A stretch of DNA of 64,000 nt. Source: Bacteroidota bacterium. GTDB taxonomy: Bacteria > Bacteroidota > Bacteroidia > Cytophagales > Cyclobacteriaceae. Under the pieces are notes generated by a model. The model did no database searches. It was not told where the DNA came from and saw only the letters and a program-made list of their open reading frames with translations. A program made the position numbers and the translations under genes. How positions within the stretch are numbered: the stretch's first letter is position 1; each line of letters begins with the position of its first letter. The stretch is taken from positions 186,001-250,000 of the forward strand of contig JAEZEH010000053.1 in the NCBI GenBank assembly GCA_023417785.1, written 5' to 3'. Positions 17,260-26,068 of the stretch are shown here, piece by piece.

Positions 17260-17688
17260 TCACCCTATTAATCCGTCGCGTTTGGCATGTTCGATCGCCT
17301 GGGTTCGCCGCCGGGCATCAAGTTTCTGAAAAAGATTCGAGGTATGTGTTTTAACGGTGTTCAATGAAATAAACAGCTTGTCAGCAATTTCCTGGTTGGA
17401 GTAGCCTTTCGACATCAGTTCGAGGACCTCAAATTCACGCTGGCTGATTCCCCTGGCCCGCAGAAGTTCATTTACATCCGTCTTAATTATCGTGGCTGTC
17501 ACCACGCCTTTTTCCGTTCCACCTAGCTTTTTTCCGATCCACACGCCGAGCACGGCAAACAGGATCGCTACAATGCCTACGTAATGTGCCATCGATAGCT
17601 CGCGGATCCACAGCCTGTATTCCAGAAATTTCAAAAGAAATATCAGCACGCACATGACCACTCCATATAAGACAATTGTTCGCTTCAT
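17260..17688 (-). CDS. Membrane-tethered LuxR-type HTH regulator
   Basis: A 142-residue protein with two N-terminal membrane helices (IVLYGVVMCVLIFLLKF and YVGIVAILFAVLGVWIG), a short linker, and a C-terminal LuxR/GerE helix-turn-helix (about 78-140) with LLRARGISQREFEVLELM, SNQEIADKLFISLNTVKTH and KLDARRRTQAIEHA. It has no receiver domain. A DNA-binding head attached to the inner membrane suggests a membrane-signal or stress regulator. It lies 7 bases after the CheY-like receiver gene and upstream of the DUF4199 gene, so the three genes probably form one transcription unit. The target promoters are unknown. Confidence 0.88.
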   Translation of the reverse strand: MKRTIVLYGVVMCVLIFLLKFLEYRLWIRELSMAHYVGIVAILFAVLGVWIGKKLGGTEKGVVTATIIKTDVNELLRARGISQREFEVLELMSKGYSNQEIADKLFISLNTVKTHTSNLFQKLDARRRTQAIEHAKRDGLIG

Positions 17689-17694
17689 GCGGTC

Positions 17695-18099
17695 TTACGT
17701 TGCGGGCTGCAGAAATCGTTTAAGTTTACTTCTCACCACGCGTGGATCCACAGGCTTTTCGATAAATTCATTTACCCCGAGTTTGAGCGCCAGTTTTACT
17801 ACTTCTTCTTCACGGTCGGAAGAAATCATTACTATCGGTGTTTTTTTACCCTGCTGGCGTCTGACGAGTTCAAGAATTTCATCGCCATTGTTGTAGGGCA
17901 TATGTATATCGGTAATGATCAGGTCGAAGTCATTGGATTCCTGTAACAAAGCAAGGGCTTTTCGCCCATCAGCGGCAAGGAAAGTTTCTATCCCCGCCCC
18001 CTCAACAGCCAGTTGAATCGCCTTGCGCTCCACCTCGTTGTCTTCGCAAATCAATACCTTCTTTTTCCGGATCATAACAGGCGCATTTTGATGACTCAT
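17695..18099 (-). CDS. CheY-like single-domain response regulator
   Basis: A stand-alone receiver of about 134 residues. It has KVLICEDNEVERKAI with the acidic pocket, the phospho-acceptor Asp in LIITDIHMPYNNG, a Ser in the switch position (VMISSDRE), and a conserved Lys in NEFIEKPVDP. It lacks an output domain, so it would act by protein-protein contact. The start is taken at MSHQNAP (18099) over an upstream ATG at 18111; an internal start MIRKKKV is also possible. It precedes the membrane LuxR gene by 7 bases; a two-part phosphorelay with a receiver and a separate DNA-binding protein is an attractive inference, but no direct contact can be seen. Confidence 0.88.
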   Translation of the reverse strand: MSHQNAPVMIRKKKVLICEDNEVERKAIQLAVEGAGIETFLAADGRKALALLQESNDFDLIITDIHMPYNNGDEILELVRRQQGKKTPIVMISSDREEEVVKLALKLGVNEFIEKPVDPRVVRSKLKRFLQPAT

Positions 18100-18172
18100 G
18101 CGCCCGGGCAAGATAACAAAATCGCCAGGCCTGGGAAACCGCTGGTTCCCGTTTGTGCATCCGATGAAATTA

Positions 18173-19711
18173 TTAGCCTGCCCACCCCTCCCGGTCCAGG
18201 CTCCTGTATTGTATTGCCTCAGCGAGGTGCTCAGTTCTTATGTCCGAAGATCCCGCCAGATCGGCCACCGTTCGCGATACTTTCAGTATGCGATCATAAG
18301 CGCGCGCAGACAAGCCGAGTCTTTCCATGGCCGTTCTGAGAAGCGATTTACCGGCATCATTGATGACACAAATTTCTTTCACCATATTCGAGGGCATCAT
18401 AGCGTTACAATAGATGCTTTGGTTCTCCCGGAATCGCTCGGCCTGTACTTCACGCGCGGAAACAACGCGCGCCCGGATATCCGAACTGGTTTCGGTTTTT
18501 CGGTTGGCGGTCATCTCGTCGAAACTGACGGGTACAACCTCAACATGGAGATCGATCCGGTCGAGCAACGGCCCACTGATCTTGCTCAGGTATCGCTGCA
18601 CAATTGCCGACCCACAAACGCACTCTTTTTCGGGATGATTATAATATCCGCAGGGGCACGGATTCATACTGGCGACCAACATAAAGTTCGCCGGGTACTC
18701 GATCGAGATTTTAGCCCGGGAAATAGTAACCCTTCTTTCCTCCATTGGCTGGCGCATCACCTCAAGTACACTTCTCTTAAATTCCGGTAACTCGTCCAGA
18801 AAAAGGACACCATTGTTGGCCATCGATATCTCACCCGGCTGAGGGTTTCCGCCGCCTCCGACAAGTGCTACATCTGAAATGGTGTGGTGTGGGCTTCGGA
18901 ATGGACGTGTAGTCATGAGCGTTGCGTCTTTGCCTATCTTGCCCGCTACGGAATGGATCTTTGTGGTTTCAAGAGCTTCGTTCAGAGTGAGGGGCGGCAG
19001 AATGGTAGGCAGTCGCTTTGCCAGCATCGTCTTGCCGGCGCCGGGCGGGCCGATCATAATAACGTTGTGCCCACCCGCAGCCGCTATCTCCATGGCGCGT
19101 TTGATGTTTTCCTGGCCTTGAACGTCTTTGAAATCGGTGTCGTAATAATTGAACTTCGCGGCAAAGACTTCGCGTACATTGACAGAAAGTGGTTTTATTG
19201 GCTTACTTCCTTCCAGGAATGCAACGGACTCCTTAAGCGAATGGACCGGATAAACTTCCAGGCCCTCAACGATTGCCGCCTCCCGGGCGTTGTCGGCAGG
19301 AAGGATAAATCCTTTATAGTTTTCCCGTTTTGCCTGAATGGCTATGGGTAACACGCCTTTGATAGGACGTAATGTTCCGTCGAGGGTGAGTTCGCCCATG
19401 ATAAGATAGTCTTCAAACGATTCAGTCCAGATCTGCCCGGAAGCGCGGAGTACATTCAACGCGATGGGCAGGTCATAGGCGGATCCTTCCTTTCGGATAT
19501 CGGCCGGGGCCAGATTGACCACGGTCTTTTTCCGAGGCATGAAGAATCCGGCACTTTTCAGGGCTGACTCGACACGATGCTGGCTTTCTTTGATGGCATT
19601 GTCGGGAAGACCACTCATGAAGAAACGGGTTCCCTGGTCGACACTGACTTCGACCATAATGATTCGGGCATCAACGCCGTGAACGGCTCCGCCAAAGGTC
19701 TTTGAGACCAT
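18173..19711 (-). CDS. YifB/ComM-type Mg-chelatase-like AAA+ ATPase
   Basis: A 512-residue protein with three parts: an N-terminal Lon-C-like (ChlI/ComM) domain (about 20-140, GVDARIIMVEVSVDQG then MGELTLDGTLRPIKGVLP), an AAA+ Mg-chelatase domain (about 190-390) with Walker A GPPGAGKTM and Walker B GVLFLDELPEF, and a C-terminal Mg_chelatase_C region (SARAYDRILKVSRTVADLAG) near the end. CxCG-type Cys residues (NPCPCGYYNHPEKECVCG) match the YifB/ComM family. ComM is a branch-migration helicase for natural transformation in other bacteria; here the role is not shown. The ATG at 19711 (MVSKTFGG) is preferred over one 9 bases upstream. Confidence 0.95.
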   Translation of the reverse strand: MVSKTFGGAVHGVDARIIMVEVSVDQGTRFFMSGLPDNAIKESQHRVESALKSAGFFMPRKKTVVNLAPADIRKEGSAYDLPIALNVLRASGQIWTESFEDYLIMGELTLDGTLRPIKGVLPIAIQAKRENYKGFILPADNAREAAIVEGLEVYPVHSLKESVAFLEGSKPIKPLSVNVREVFAAKFNYYDTDFKDVQGQENIKRAMEIAAAGGHNVIMIGPPGAGKTMLAKRLPTILPPLTLNEALETTKIHSVAGKIGKDATLMTTRPFRSPHHTISDVALVGGGGNPQPGEISMANNGVLFLDELPEFKRSVLEVMRQPMEERRVTISRAKISIEYPANFMLVASMNPCPCGYYNHPEKECVCGSAIVQRYLSKISGPLLDRIDLHVEVVPVSFDEMTANRKTETSSDIRARVVSAREVQAERFRENQSIYCNAMMPSNMVKEICVINDAGKSLLRTAMERLGLSARAYDRILKVSRTVADLAGSSDIRTEHLAEAIQYRSLDREGWAG

Positions 19712-19861
19712 AACACACAACGGGTTTAATAAGTGATACTACAACAGTGTTTTAAAGGTAAAACAAAAAACGGAGAACGCAACCGTCGGGCGAAGGCAAA
19801 AGCCTCCTGATCCGGTAGGTTTACCGGGGCAACTTAGACGACTATCCGTTCCGATTTCGTC

Positions 19862-20128
19862 CTAGCTCAGGATCAACACGAGCAACAAAACTGCCGGAAG
19901 CAAGCCAACGCCTGCAAAGGCAAGTCGTTTCTGAGCCGCGGTTCCTTTCATAGAACTATACAGCACCAGCGGCAGAATACTAAATAGCATCGCGAAAAAC
20001 ATGAGGTTAAAAACTTCCTTCACACTGGAAAGGAACGTGACACTGTTTTGATTTTCGTCGGCGAAAAACAGCAAAATCGCTAGAAATACACTCGCTGCAA
20101 CGAGGACGATCTGATGATTTCTTTTCAT
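19862..20128 (-). CDS. Small three-helix membrane protein, hypothetical
   Basis: An 88-residue protein: a basic start (MKRNH), a first helix (QIVLVAASVFLAILLFFA), a short loop with DENQNS, a second helix (VFNLMFFAMLFSILPLVLYS), and a third (FAGVGLLPAVLLLVLILS). I recognise no family. It is followed by a 105-residue membrane protein on the same strand about 70 bases upstream in transcription order, with another small membrane gene character. The two may be a small unit, but no promoter or terminator is obvious. I consider it real because its frame is fully open, starts with ATG, and codes for a coherent membrane topology. Confidence 0.55.
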   Translation of the reverse strand: MKRNHQIVLVAASVFLAILLFFADENQNSVTFLSSVKEVFNLMFFAMLFSILPLVLYSSMKGTAAQKRLAFAGVGLLPAVLLLVLILS

Positions 20129-20197
20129 CTTGTTAGGCTAAAAAATGTCCTTAAAAAAAATTAAACGATATAACCCACAACCACTCAATAACGCTGA

Positions 20198-20515
20198 CTA
20201 TTCCTGCACCGGAGGTAAAGGCTTTTTAGCAGCTTCCTGAAGGTCAAAAAGTTTAGCTTTCAAATTCGTCATATCTGCTTCCAGTTTCATCATCTCACGC
20301 GAGTGATCTTTCTCGCCTCTCAACAACCAGATTACATCCACGACCAGCAGCACCAGGCCAATGAACGATCCATATTTCAACATCCAGATTTTCTTCTGCA
20401 TAGCGAACAGAAACTCCAGATTATTACTCTGACTGTCCACGTACAGACTGAAGAAAAATATAAAAAGATGAAAGAGTGCAAAAAATCCGTAGAATATCAG
20501 TCTGTTCTTTTTCAT
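20198..20515 (-). CDS. Membrane protein with C-terminal coiled coil, hypothetical
   Basis: A 105-residue protein with two membrane helices (LIFYGFFALFHLFIFFFSL and YGSFIGLVLLVVDVIWLL). They are separated by about 20 polar residues. A cytoplasmic charged tail follows (HSREMMKLEADMTNLKAKLFDLQEAAKK) that is predicted as a short coiled coil. The tail suggests oligomerisation or partner binding. It lies just downstream of the MsbA-like ABC transporter gene on the same strand (99 bases apart). The family is unknown; a similar two-helix plus coiled-coil layout is common in Bacteroidota small proteins. No enzyme motif is visible. Confidence 0.62.
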   Translation of the reverse strand: MKKNRLIFYGFFALFHLFIFFFSLYVDSQSNNLEFLFAMQKKIWMLKYGSFIGLVLLVVDVIWLLRGEKDHSREMMKLEADMTNLKAKLFDLQEAAKKPLPPVQE

Positions 20516-20613
20516 GCCTTGGTAGACAGTTAGTCGCTAAAAGTAACCGAAAAAAATCAAAAACAGCAGAGCGTGTAATACAAAAGCACTTTTTAACACA
20601 TTTGCTCCGGGTT

Positions 20614-22431
20614 TCAGGCCCGTTGGATCTCGCTAAGCTTTCGATATAGACCCTCCTGGCCAAGCAGTTTACCATGTGGCCCGCGTTCGACGATCTCGCC
20701 CTGCTGCACGACAACTATCTCATCTGCGTGCTGAATGGTACTCAAACGGTGGGCGATAACAATGGATGTTCTGTTCTTCATAAGGTTATTCAACGCATCC
20801 TGTACAAGCTTTTCGGATTCCGAGTCCAGGGCAGAAGTGGCTTCGTCAAGGATGAGAATTGGCGGATTCTTTAATACTGCTCTGGCGATACTTATACGTT
20901 GACGCTGACCTCCCGACAGCTTCGAGCCTCGCTCCCCGATTACGGTCTGGTAACCATTTTCGGTTTGCATGATAAAATCGTGGGCATTCGCCACGCGGGC
21001 GGCATGGGCGACAGCCTCCTCACCGGCATTCTCCATTCCAAATGCGATGTTGTTGAAGATGGTGTCGTTGAACAGAATTGACTCCTGGGTAACCACGCCC
21101 ATCTGGCGACGCAACGACTCAAGTTCATAGTCGGTCAGGGGGATACCGTCGAGGAGCACCTGCCCTTCCGTTGGATCGTAAAAGCGCGGAACCAAATCCG
21201 CCAGCGTTGACTTTCCCCCGCCTGAAGGACCAACTAGAGCGATGGTCTGTCCCTTCGTCACCGTGAGATTGATATTCTTTAGAACGAATTCCTTGTCGTA
21301 TGCAAAACTTACGTTTCGAAATTCGAGGCCCTGAGAGAATTTCTCCAGCACGATCGCATCCGGTTTGCTCTTAATGGTCGGCTCAAGATCAGTGATATCA
21401 AAAATGCGCTGCGCGGCAACCGTACCTTTTTGAAGCGAAGTGATACCATTTGCGAAATTCTTCGCGGGTTGTATCATCGATGCATAAAAGGTAAGGAACA
21501 TCAGGAAGGAAGCGGGTTCAAGGCTCTCGTCCCCGCTCATTACAAGTCTTCCGCCGAAATAGATCACAAAGGCTACGACGAGAATGCCGAGGAACTCCGA
21601 AAGCGGTGACGCCAGTTCATTTTTCCGGCTTATGGAAAGATTTACCTTCCGGTGATAGGATGTCTCCTGATCCATCTTTCGCGTAATAAACCCCAGTGCA
21701 TTGAAAGCGTTAACTACCCGCATGCCGCCAAATGTCTCGTCAAGAATATTTACTATGCGACCCATCGCCTCCTGACTTAATTTGGCTTTCTTCTTAAGGC
21801 GGCTGATGATCGCAGAGATTATCCCACCGGCGACGGGAAGCACGATCATGGTGAAAAGCGTAAGCTTGAAGGAAATCGCGAACAGAACAATTACGTAAAC
21901 AATAAGGGTGATCGGCTCCTTGAATGCCTTCAGCCCGTTCATTACGGTCCCTTCGACTTCGGCCATGTCGTTGGTGAACCGCGACATCAGATCGCCTTTG
22001 CGCTGATCATTGAAAAACCCGATCTGCATACGCGTCACCTTTCGGAAAATCAGCATGCGCATGTTCTTCACTACGTCAACCTTTATCTTAGACGCTGTCA
22101 TACGTTCCATGTACCGGAACACATTTGACACAAGTACAAAGAATACGATGAACACACAGATGAACAGCAAGGCGTCTATTTTTCCATGTTCCTGAACCAC
22201 GGTCATGAAGTAGTAGTCGAACAGGTCTCTAGGATATTCGAGATCGAATGCAAGTTCCGGCTTCTCTAAAACCGTGACCTCTACGCGATCAAACAAAATT
22301 TGGAGCATATGGAAGGTAAGCCCAAGGTATCCCGCACTGAAGATTACACTGATGAGTGCAAAAATCAGAAACTTAAAAAACCTGCCTTTGATCTTGTGGG
22401 CGAAGGATAATATTCTAAAATAAATCTTCAT
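20614..22431 (-). CDS. MsbA-like ABC exporter (fused permease and ATPase)
   Basis: A 605-residue half-transporter that dimerises. Six membrane helices fill about residues 15-330 (exporter fold, MRMLIFRKVTRMQIGFFNDQRKGDLMSR is the first coupling part). The ATPase domain has Walker A GPSGGGKSTL, Q-loop TQESILFN, signature LSGGQRQR, Walker B PILILDEATSALD and switch His IVIAHRLST. It resembles MsbA-type lipid A flippases of Bacteroidota, but multidrug exporters have the same shape. The start is 3 bases after the stop of the Wzi-like outer-membrane protein gene, so both are cotranscribed. This pairing hints at envelope-glycolipid export, by inference only. Confidence 0.94.
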   Translation of the reverse strand: MKIYFRILSFAHKIKGRFFKFLIFALISVIFSAGYLGLTFHMLQILFDRVEVTVLEKPELAFDLEYPRDLFDYYFMTVVQEHGKIDALLFICVFIVFFVLVSNVFRYMERMTASKIKVDVVKNMRMLIFRKVTRMQIGFFNDQRKGDLMSRFTNDMAEVEGTVMNGLKAFKEPITLIVYVIVLFAISFKLTLFTMIVLPVAGGIISAIISRLKKKAKLSQEAMGRIVNILDETFGGMRVVNAFNALGFITRKMDQETSYHRKVNLSISRKNELASPLSEFLGILVVAFVIYFGGRLVMSGDESLEPASFLMFLTFYASMIQPAKNFANGITSLQKGTVAAQRIFDITDLEPTIKSKPDAIVLEKFSQGLEFRNVSFAYDKEFVLKNINLTVTKGQTIALVGPSGGGKSTLADLVPRFYDPTEGQVLLDGIPLTDYELESLRRQMGVVTQESILFNDTIFNNIAFGMENAGEEAVAHAARVANAHDFIMQTENGYQTVIGERGSKLSGGQRQRISIARAVLKNPPILILDEATSALDSESEKLVQDALNNLMKNRTSIVIAHRLSTIQHADEIVVVQQGEIVERGPHGKLLGQEGLYRKLSEIQRA

Positions 22432-22434
22432 TTG

Positions 22435-24129
22435 TCAGAATTCGTACAGACGTTGGGCGATGTTCCACCGCAACGCCATCGACATAACATTTGTATTGTT
22501 GTTGTATGCAGCCAGCTCACTTTCACTCTTGCGGAGCACGATATTACCGTCTATGAACAAGTTGTGTTTCAAATGCCAAGATGCGGTGAACGACCCGAAC
22601 ATAATGTCGTTGGACGCACCCTGGCCGATTTTATTGCCATACACCTGCGGGAGGTTTCGGTTGCTTTGCAGAATGTTTCCACCCCAGTTTTCGCCCGCGC
22701 GATCACGCCCCGTTTTGATTAGTACAAGTTTGCCTGTGACATTTAATCGCGGTATCGGTTGGTATCGCAAAATGCCAACCGCTTCCTGAACGTTTGCACC
22801 CAACGGATGCGCCAGTGGCTGCCGGTAATTGCTGTAGTTGCCATAGGTTGAACTATGCGAATAAGTATAAGGCCTTATGATGTTAAGCTCACCCTGAAGA
22901 TCAAGATTTGGCACGCCAAACGCGTCGACGTACTTGCCCCCCAGTTGAACAGCGAACTTATTCGCCCACCACCCGTTCCCGGCTCGGATCTCTTTAATTA
23001 CGAATTCGTCCAGAACAAACTGCCCATATAAGGAAAGCTTCCGCACTGGCAAATACTTGAAATCAAAACCCAGCAACACATTGTCGCTGCTTCCATTTTG
23101 TTGTTCGACGGCGCGATAGAATATGATGGGGTTAAGATAATCCAGCCGGAAATGGTCTGTTCCGGTTGGGTCGTCGGGACTGAAAATAACGGATTCAAAT
23201 ACCCCCAGAGTTAATTTCTTCCCTACGTTTACGCTGAGGTGATGCAGCGCATTGTATTTGAGTGGATAGCCTTTGTCCATTGAAGTCAGCCCGCTGACAT
23301 TCCCGACGACATCGGCCACCATTTGGTTGAGCAGAAACAGGTAGTTGATCTTCCAGACTTTCACATTTCCTTTTATGAACCAGGTGGGCGGACCGAAGTC
23401 GGAGAAGATTAAAGAGCGGTAACCGTTGCCGATAAAGTTCCGGTCATGGCCAAACTGTACATTGATATGACGGGTTGCTTCTACCGTGATGTAGCCACGT
23501 GCATGGAGAAAATCGACTCCCGGGCCTTCTTTGTAACCTTTCCAAAAACCTTCATGCGGAACGGCCAAATTTCTTCGTACAAACACTTCATCGGCATAAG
23601 CTGGCAGGATGGTCTGGTTGTCGGCGAGGTAAGTGTAAAATCCGACTTTCCGGTCGACCATGCCCCGAACTTCGACTCCCCGCGTATTAATAAAGAGCAT
23701 ATCATCAGCCCGTCGGGAATCTTTTCCGGCCCCAAGATGAAGAACCGGATTGACGTGGAGGTCGAACCAGTCTTCATCAACATGGAAAAAATCGGATTTT
23801 TTGCGGTAAAAGTGCCGTAAAATCGGTTTTTCACTATCTGCGGACGCCGCGCCGGACCATTCCCAACTGTCATTCCGAAAGTATTCCCGATTAAACCGGT
23901 CAGCCCGGGAACTAAAGTGGGGCTCGGAAAGTGAGTCGACCAACGAAATAATCTGCGATCTTTTGTAAGGCTTGATACCGGTGAAGAGCGCCGGGCTTAC
24001 GCGGCCGGATTTGATTTCATAGCGGTCGACCGAATGGTAATAGTCCTCGTTCAAAGGGACCGTCGTACTTTGGCTGAGGGCGCCGAACGGAAGCAACACG
24101 AATAAAAAAAAGGCAAACTTTGGGTTCAT
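22435..24129 (-). CDS. Wzi/RemB-like outer-membrane beta-barrel protein
   Basis: About 564 residues with an N-terminal signal peptide (MNPKFAFFLFVLLPFGALS). A segment of about 140 residues with RYEIKSGRVSPALFTGIKPYKR follows, then a long beta-rich barrel with alternating aromatic residues (for example VKVWKINYLFLLNQM, HDRNFIGNGYRSLIFSD). The FGHDRNFIGNGYRS motif and the whole layout match the capsule-assembly Wzi family. Flavobacterial relatives include the gliding protein RemB. The barrel ends with a typical C-terminal aromatic (RLYEF). The start at 24129 replaces an upstream extension of 29 residues without coding character. It is coupled to the ABC exporter gene. Its role in capsule or motility is not shown. 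Confidence 0.85.
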   Translation of the reverse strand: MNPKFAFFLFVLLPFGALSQSTTVPLNEDYYHSVDRYEIKSGRVSPALFTGIKPYKRSQIISLVDSLSEPHFSSRADRFNREYFRNDSWEWSGAASADSEKPILRHFYRKKSDFFHVDEDWFDLHVNPVLHLGAGKDSRRADDMLFINTRGVEVRGMVDRKVGFYTYLADNQTILPAYADEVFVRRNLAVPHEGFWKGYKEGPGVDFLHARGYITVEATRHINVQFGHDRNFIGNGYRSLIFSDFGPPTWFIKGNVKVWKINYLFLLNQMVADVVGNVSGLTSMDKGYPLKYNALHHLSVNVGKKLTLGVFESVIFSPDDPTGTDHFRLDYLNPIIFYRAVEQQNGSSDNVLLGFDFKYLPVRKLSLYGQFVLDEFVIKEIRAGNGWWANKFAVQLGGKYVDAFGVPNLDLQGELNIIRPYTYSHSSTYGNYSNYRQPLAHPLGANVQEAVGILRYQPIPRLNVTGKLVLIKTGRDRAGENWGGNILQSNRNLPQVYGNKIGQGASNDIMFGSFTASWHLKHNLFIDGNIVLRKSESELAAYNNNTNVMSMALRWNIAQRLYEF

Positions 24130-24357
24130 AGGCTCAGAACGCGGAAAAAAAATAACCAGACCATACCTAAAACGACAGGGCAAAAAAGCAGAGGAGAATA
24201 TTATCCTGATACTCAAAATGTTACAATTTCGACCAAAAAGCTCAAAAAATGATCAGAATTCCGAAGAGGGCATGCCGCCTTTTTTACCTTGGACATTGTA
24301 AATCCGGATCAAAGATAAAGCTTTGGATTTCGGTGCGCAAAAGATTTAAATAAGGTA

Positions 24358-24387
24358 TTGTAAATAAACCGCATGTCCCTATCTTTG
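24358..24387 (+). promoter_or_regulatory. Bacteroidota housekeeping promoter of rpmE2
   Basis: A -33 TTG (24358-24360) and a -7 TATCTTTG (24380-24387) are separated by 19 bases, the consensus spacing of the primary Bacteroidota sigma factor. Transcription would start near 24394, about 25 bases before the ATG. This is the clearest promoter in the window. Confidence 0.75.
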
Positions 24388-24418
24388 CAGTCCTTTTAAG
24401 GAAAATCAGAATACAGCT

Positions 24419-24667
24419 ATGAGAAAAGGCATTCATCCAGAGTATAGAGACGTAGTTTTTTGGGATACCTCAAGCGACACAAAATTTTTGAGTCGTTCGA
24501 CGTTTGCCACCAAAGAGACCATCAAGTGGGAAGACGGAAAAGACTACCCTGTAATCAAGGTCGAAGTGAGCTCAGCGTCGCATCCGTTTTACACGGGTAA
24601 GAAAATGTTCGTCGATACTGCTGGTCGCGTAGAGAAATTCAAGAATAAGTATCAGAAGAAATCCTAA
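24419..24667 (+). CDS. rpmE2: 50S ribosomal protein L31, type B (zinc-free)
   Basis: A large-subunit ribosomal protein of 82 residues. It begins MRKGIHPEYRDVVFWDTSSD and carries SSASHPFYTGK and GRVEKFKNKYQ, the family signature. The Cys residues that bind zinc in type A L31 are absent, so this is the type B (C-minus) form. Many bacteria use the type B form under zinc limitation, but Bacteroidota commonly have it as the only L31. A good promoter lies upstream and a terminator follows immediately, so the gene is a single unit. Confidence 0.97.
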   Translation: MRKGIHPEYRDVVFWDTSSDTKFLSRSTFATKETIKWEDGKDYPVIKVEVSSASHPFYTGKKMFVDTAGRVEKFKNKYQKKS

Positions 24668-24691
24668 TATCCTTCTTCTGTGGAGAGAAAG

Positions 24692-24722
24692 AGCCCTGAC
24701 TTGTCGGGGCTTTTTTCTTTTT
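24692..24722 (+). terminator. Rho-independent terminator of rpmE2
   Basis: AGCCCTGA pairs with the downstream TCGGGGCT (8 bp with one wobble) around a short loop, followed by TTTTTT. It lies 25 bases after the L31 stop codon. Confidence 0.88.
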
Positions 24723-24798
24723 AAGCCGTTTCTAAAGAAAGATTAACCCTGTGTACGCCCACAGCAAAAGTTCCTTCCCAGAAAATCATGCGGTATCC

Positions 24799-24806
24799 TA
24801 TTTTTG
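24799..24806 (+). promoter_or_regulatory. -7 element (TATTTTTG) before the glmU-like gene
   Basis: TATTTTTG is a full match to TAnnTTTG, 42 bases before the ATG. A -33 TTG at the right spacing is not visible, so the call is moderate. Confidence 0.45.
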
Positions 24807-24847
24807 CCAAAATTTAACAGCTGCTCCTTGCAGAAACGTGTAAAACC

Positions 24848-26026
24848 ATGAACGTAATCCTTTTTGATGATCCTGTTCTGCGGATCGCCTTGCTCCCCTT
24901 CACCTTTACCCGCCCATTGTCGAAAATCCGCGTTGGCATCCTTACTATCGACCAAAAATGGGAATACAACCTCGGTACCACCGTTTCCTATCAGACTCCG
25001 GAGTACCTGAAGAAGAAATATCCGACCAAATCCACGGATCAGAATCTTTTGATTAATGGCGCCATTTGCCCTGACCAAAAGTTGGTGGATACCATAAAAG
25101 CCCTGCCCGCAGGCTATTACCTGGTTAAGGATAGTCTACTTATCGCCGCCAATCAGCCGGAAGCGCCTATGGCTCAGGGAAACATTGTTAACTATGAAGG
25201 TGAGCTGACAGTCATTGATAAAAAGTGGAAGATATTTCAGGAAAACGCGAATCAAATCAGGGCGGATCTTCCGTTGGTAACTGCGGGGCGCGAATCGCAA
25301 CCTATTACCGATCCGTATACCCGCGTCTATAAGCCTGAAGATATCTTTATTGAAGAAGGGGTTGATATCCGCGACGCGACGCTGAATGCCGAATCCGGCC
25401 CTATCTATCTGGGCAAAAACAGTGTGGTACAGGAAGGCGCCGTGGTGCGAGGATCTTTCGCCCTGTGTGAAGGTGCCCAACTGAACATGGGTTCCAGGGT
25501 GCGGGGCGATACAACCCTTGGTCCTTACTCGAAAATCGGCGGCGAGATCAGTAACTCCGTGGTGTTCGGCTATAGCAACAAATCCCACGACGGGTTCTTG
25601 GGCAACTCGGTCCTCGGAGAATGGTGTAACCTCGGGGCGGATACCAATGCCTCCAACATGAAAAACAACTACGAAAACATTCGCATCTGGAATCATGAAC
25701 ACAATCATTTTGAAAAGACAAACCTCCAGTTTTGTGGACTCATGATGGGCGATCATTGCAAGAGCGGTATCAATGCGATGTTCAATACCGCTACCGTTGC
25801 CGACCCGTATTCAGCCGTATTCGGAGGGGGCTATCAACGGAGTTATATTCCTGCATTCACCTGGGGCGGCGATGGCCACTACCAAACTTTCAGGCTCGAA
25901 AAAGTCATCGAAACAGCCGAACGCGTTCTGTGTCGGAGAAATATACCCTTTACGGACGCAGACCGCGAAATTGTGCAATACCTTTTCGAAGTCACCCGCC
26001 CCGACCGCACCTGGGAGAAACATTAA
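24848..26026 (+). CDS. GlmU-like sugar-phosphate nucleotidyltransferase (Bacteroidota type)
   Basis: A 392-residue protein of the putative sugar nucleotidyltransferase family found across Bacteroidota, related to GlmU and possibly making UDP-N-acetylglucosamine for the envelope. The N-terminal part (about 1-170) is a shortened, divergent nucleotidyltransferase fold (LPFTFTRPLSKIRVGILTI keeps the T-R-P-x-x-x-x-R pattern). From about residue 170 a left-handed beta-helix appears with hexapeptide repeats (YLGKNSVVQEGAVVRGSFALCEGAQL, GEISNSVVFGYSNKSHDGFLGNSVLGEW). Canonical GlmU is about 460 residues, so this is a compact version. The delta' gene follows 42 bases later. Substrate identity is inferred. 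Confidence 0.85.
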   Translation: MNVILFDDPVLRIALLPFTFTRPLSKIRVGILTIDQKWEYNLGTTVSYQTPEYLKKKYPTKSTDQNLLINGAICPDQKLVDTIKALPAGYYLVKDSLLIAANQPEAPMAQGNIVNYEGELTVIDKKWKIFQENANQIRADLPLVTAGRESQPITDPYTRVYKPEDIFIEEGVDIRDATLNAESGPIYLGKNSVVQEGAVVRGSFALCEGAQLNMGSRVRGDTTLGPYSKIGGEISNSVVFGYSNKSHDGFLGNSVLGEWCNLGADTNASNMKNNYENIRIWNHEHNHFEKTNLQFCGLMMGDHCKSGINAMFNTATVADPYSAVFGGGYQRSYIPAFTWGGDGHYQTFRLEKVIETAERVLCRRNIPFTDADREIVQYLFEVTRPDRTWEKH

Positions 26027-26068
26027 AAGACTTGTAAAAACGATTTATTCGAAATACTTTAACCGCTT

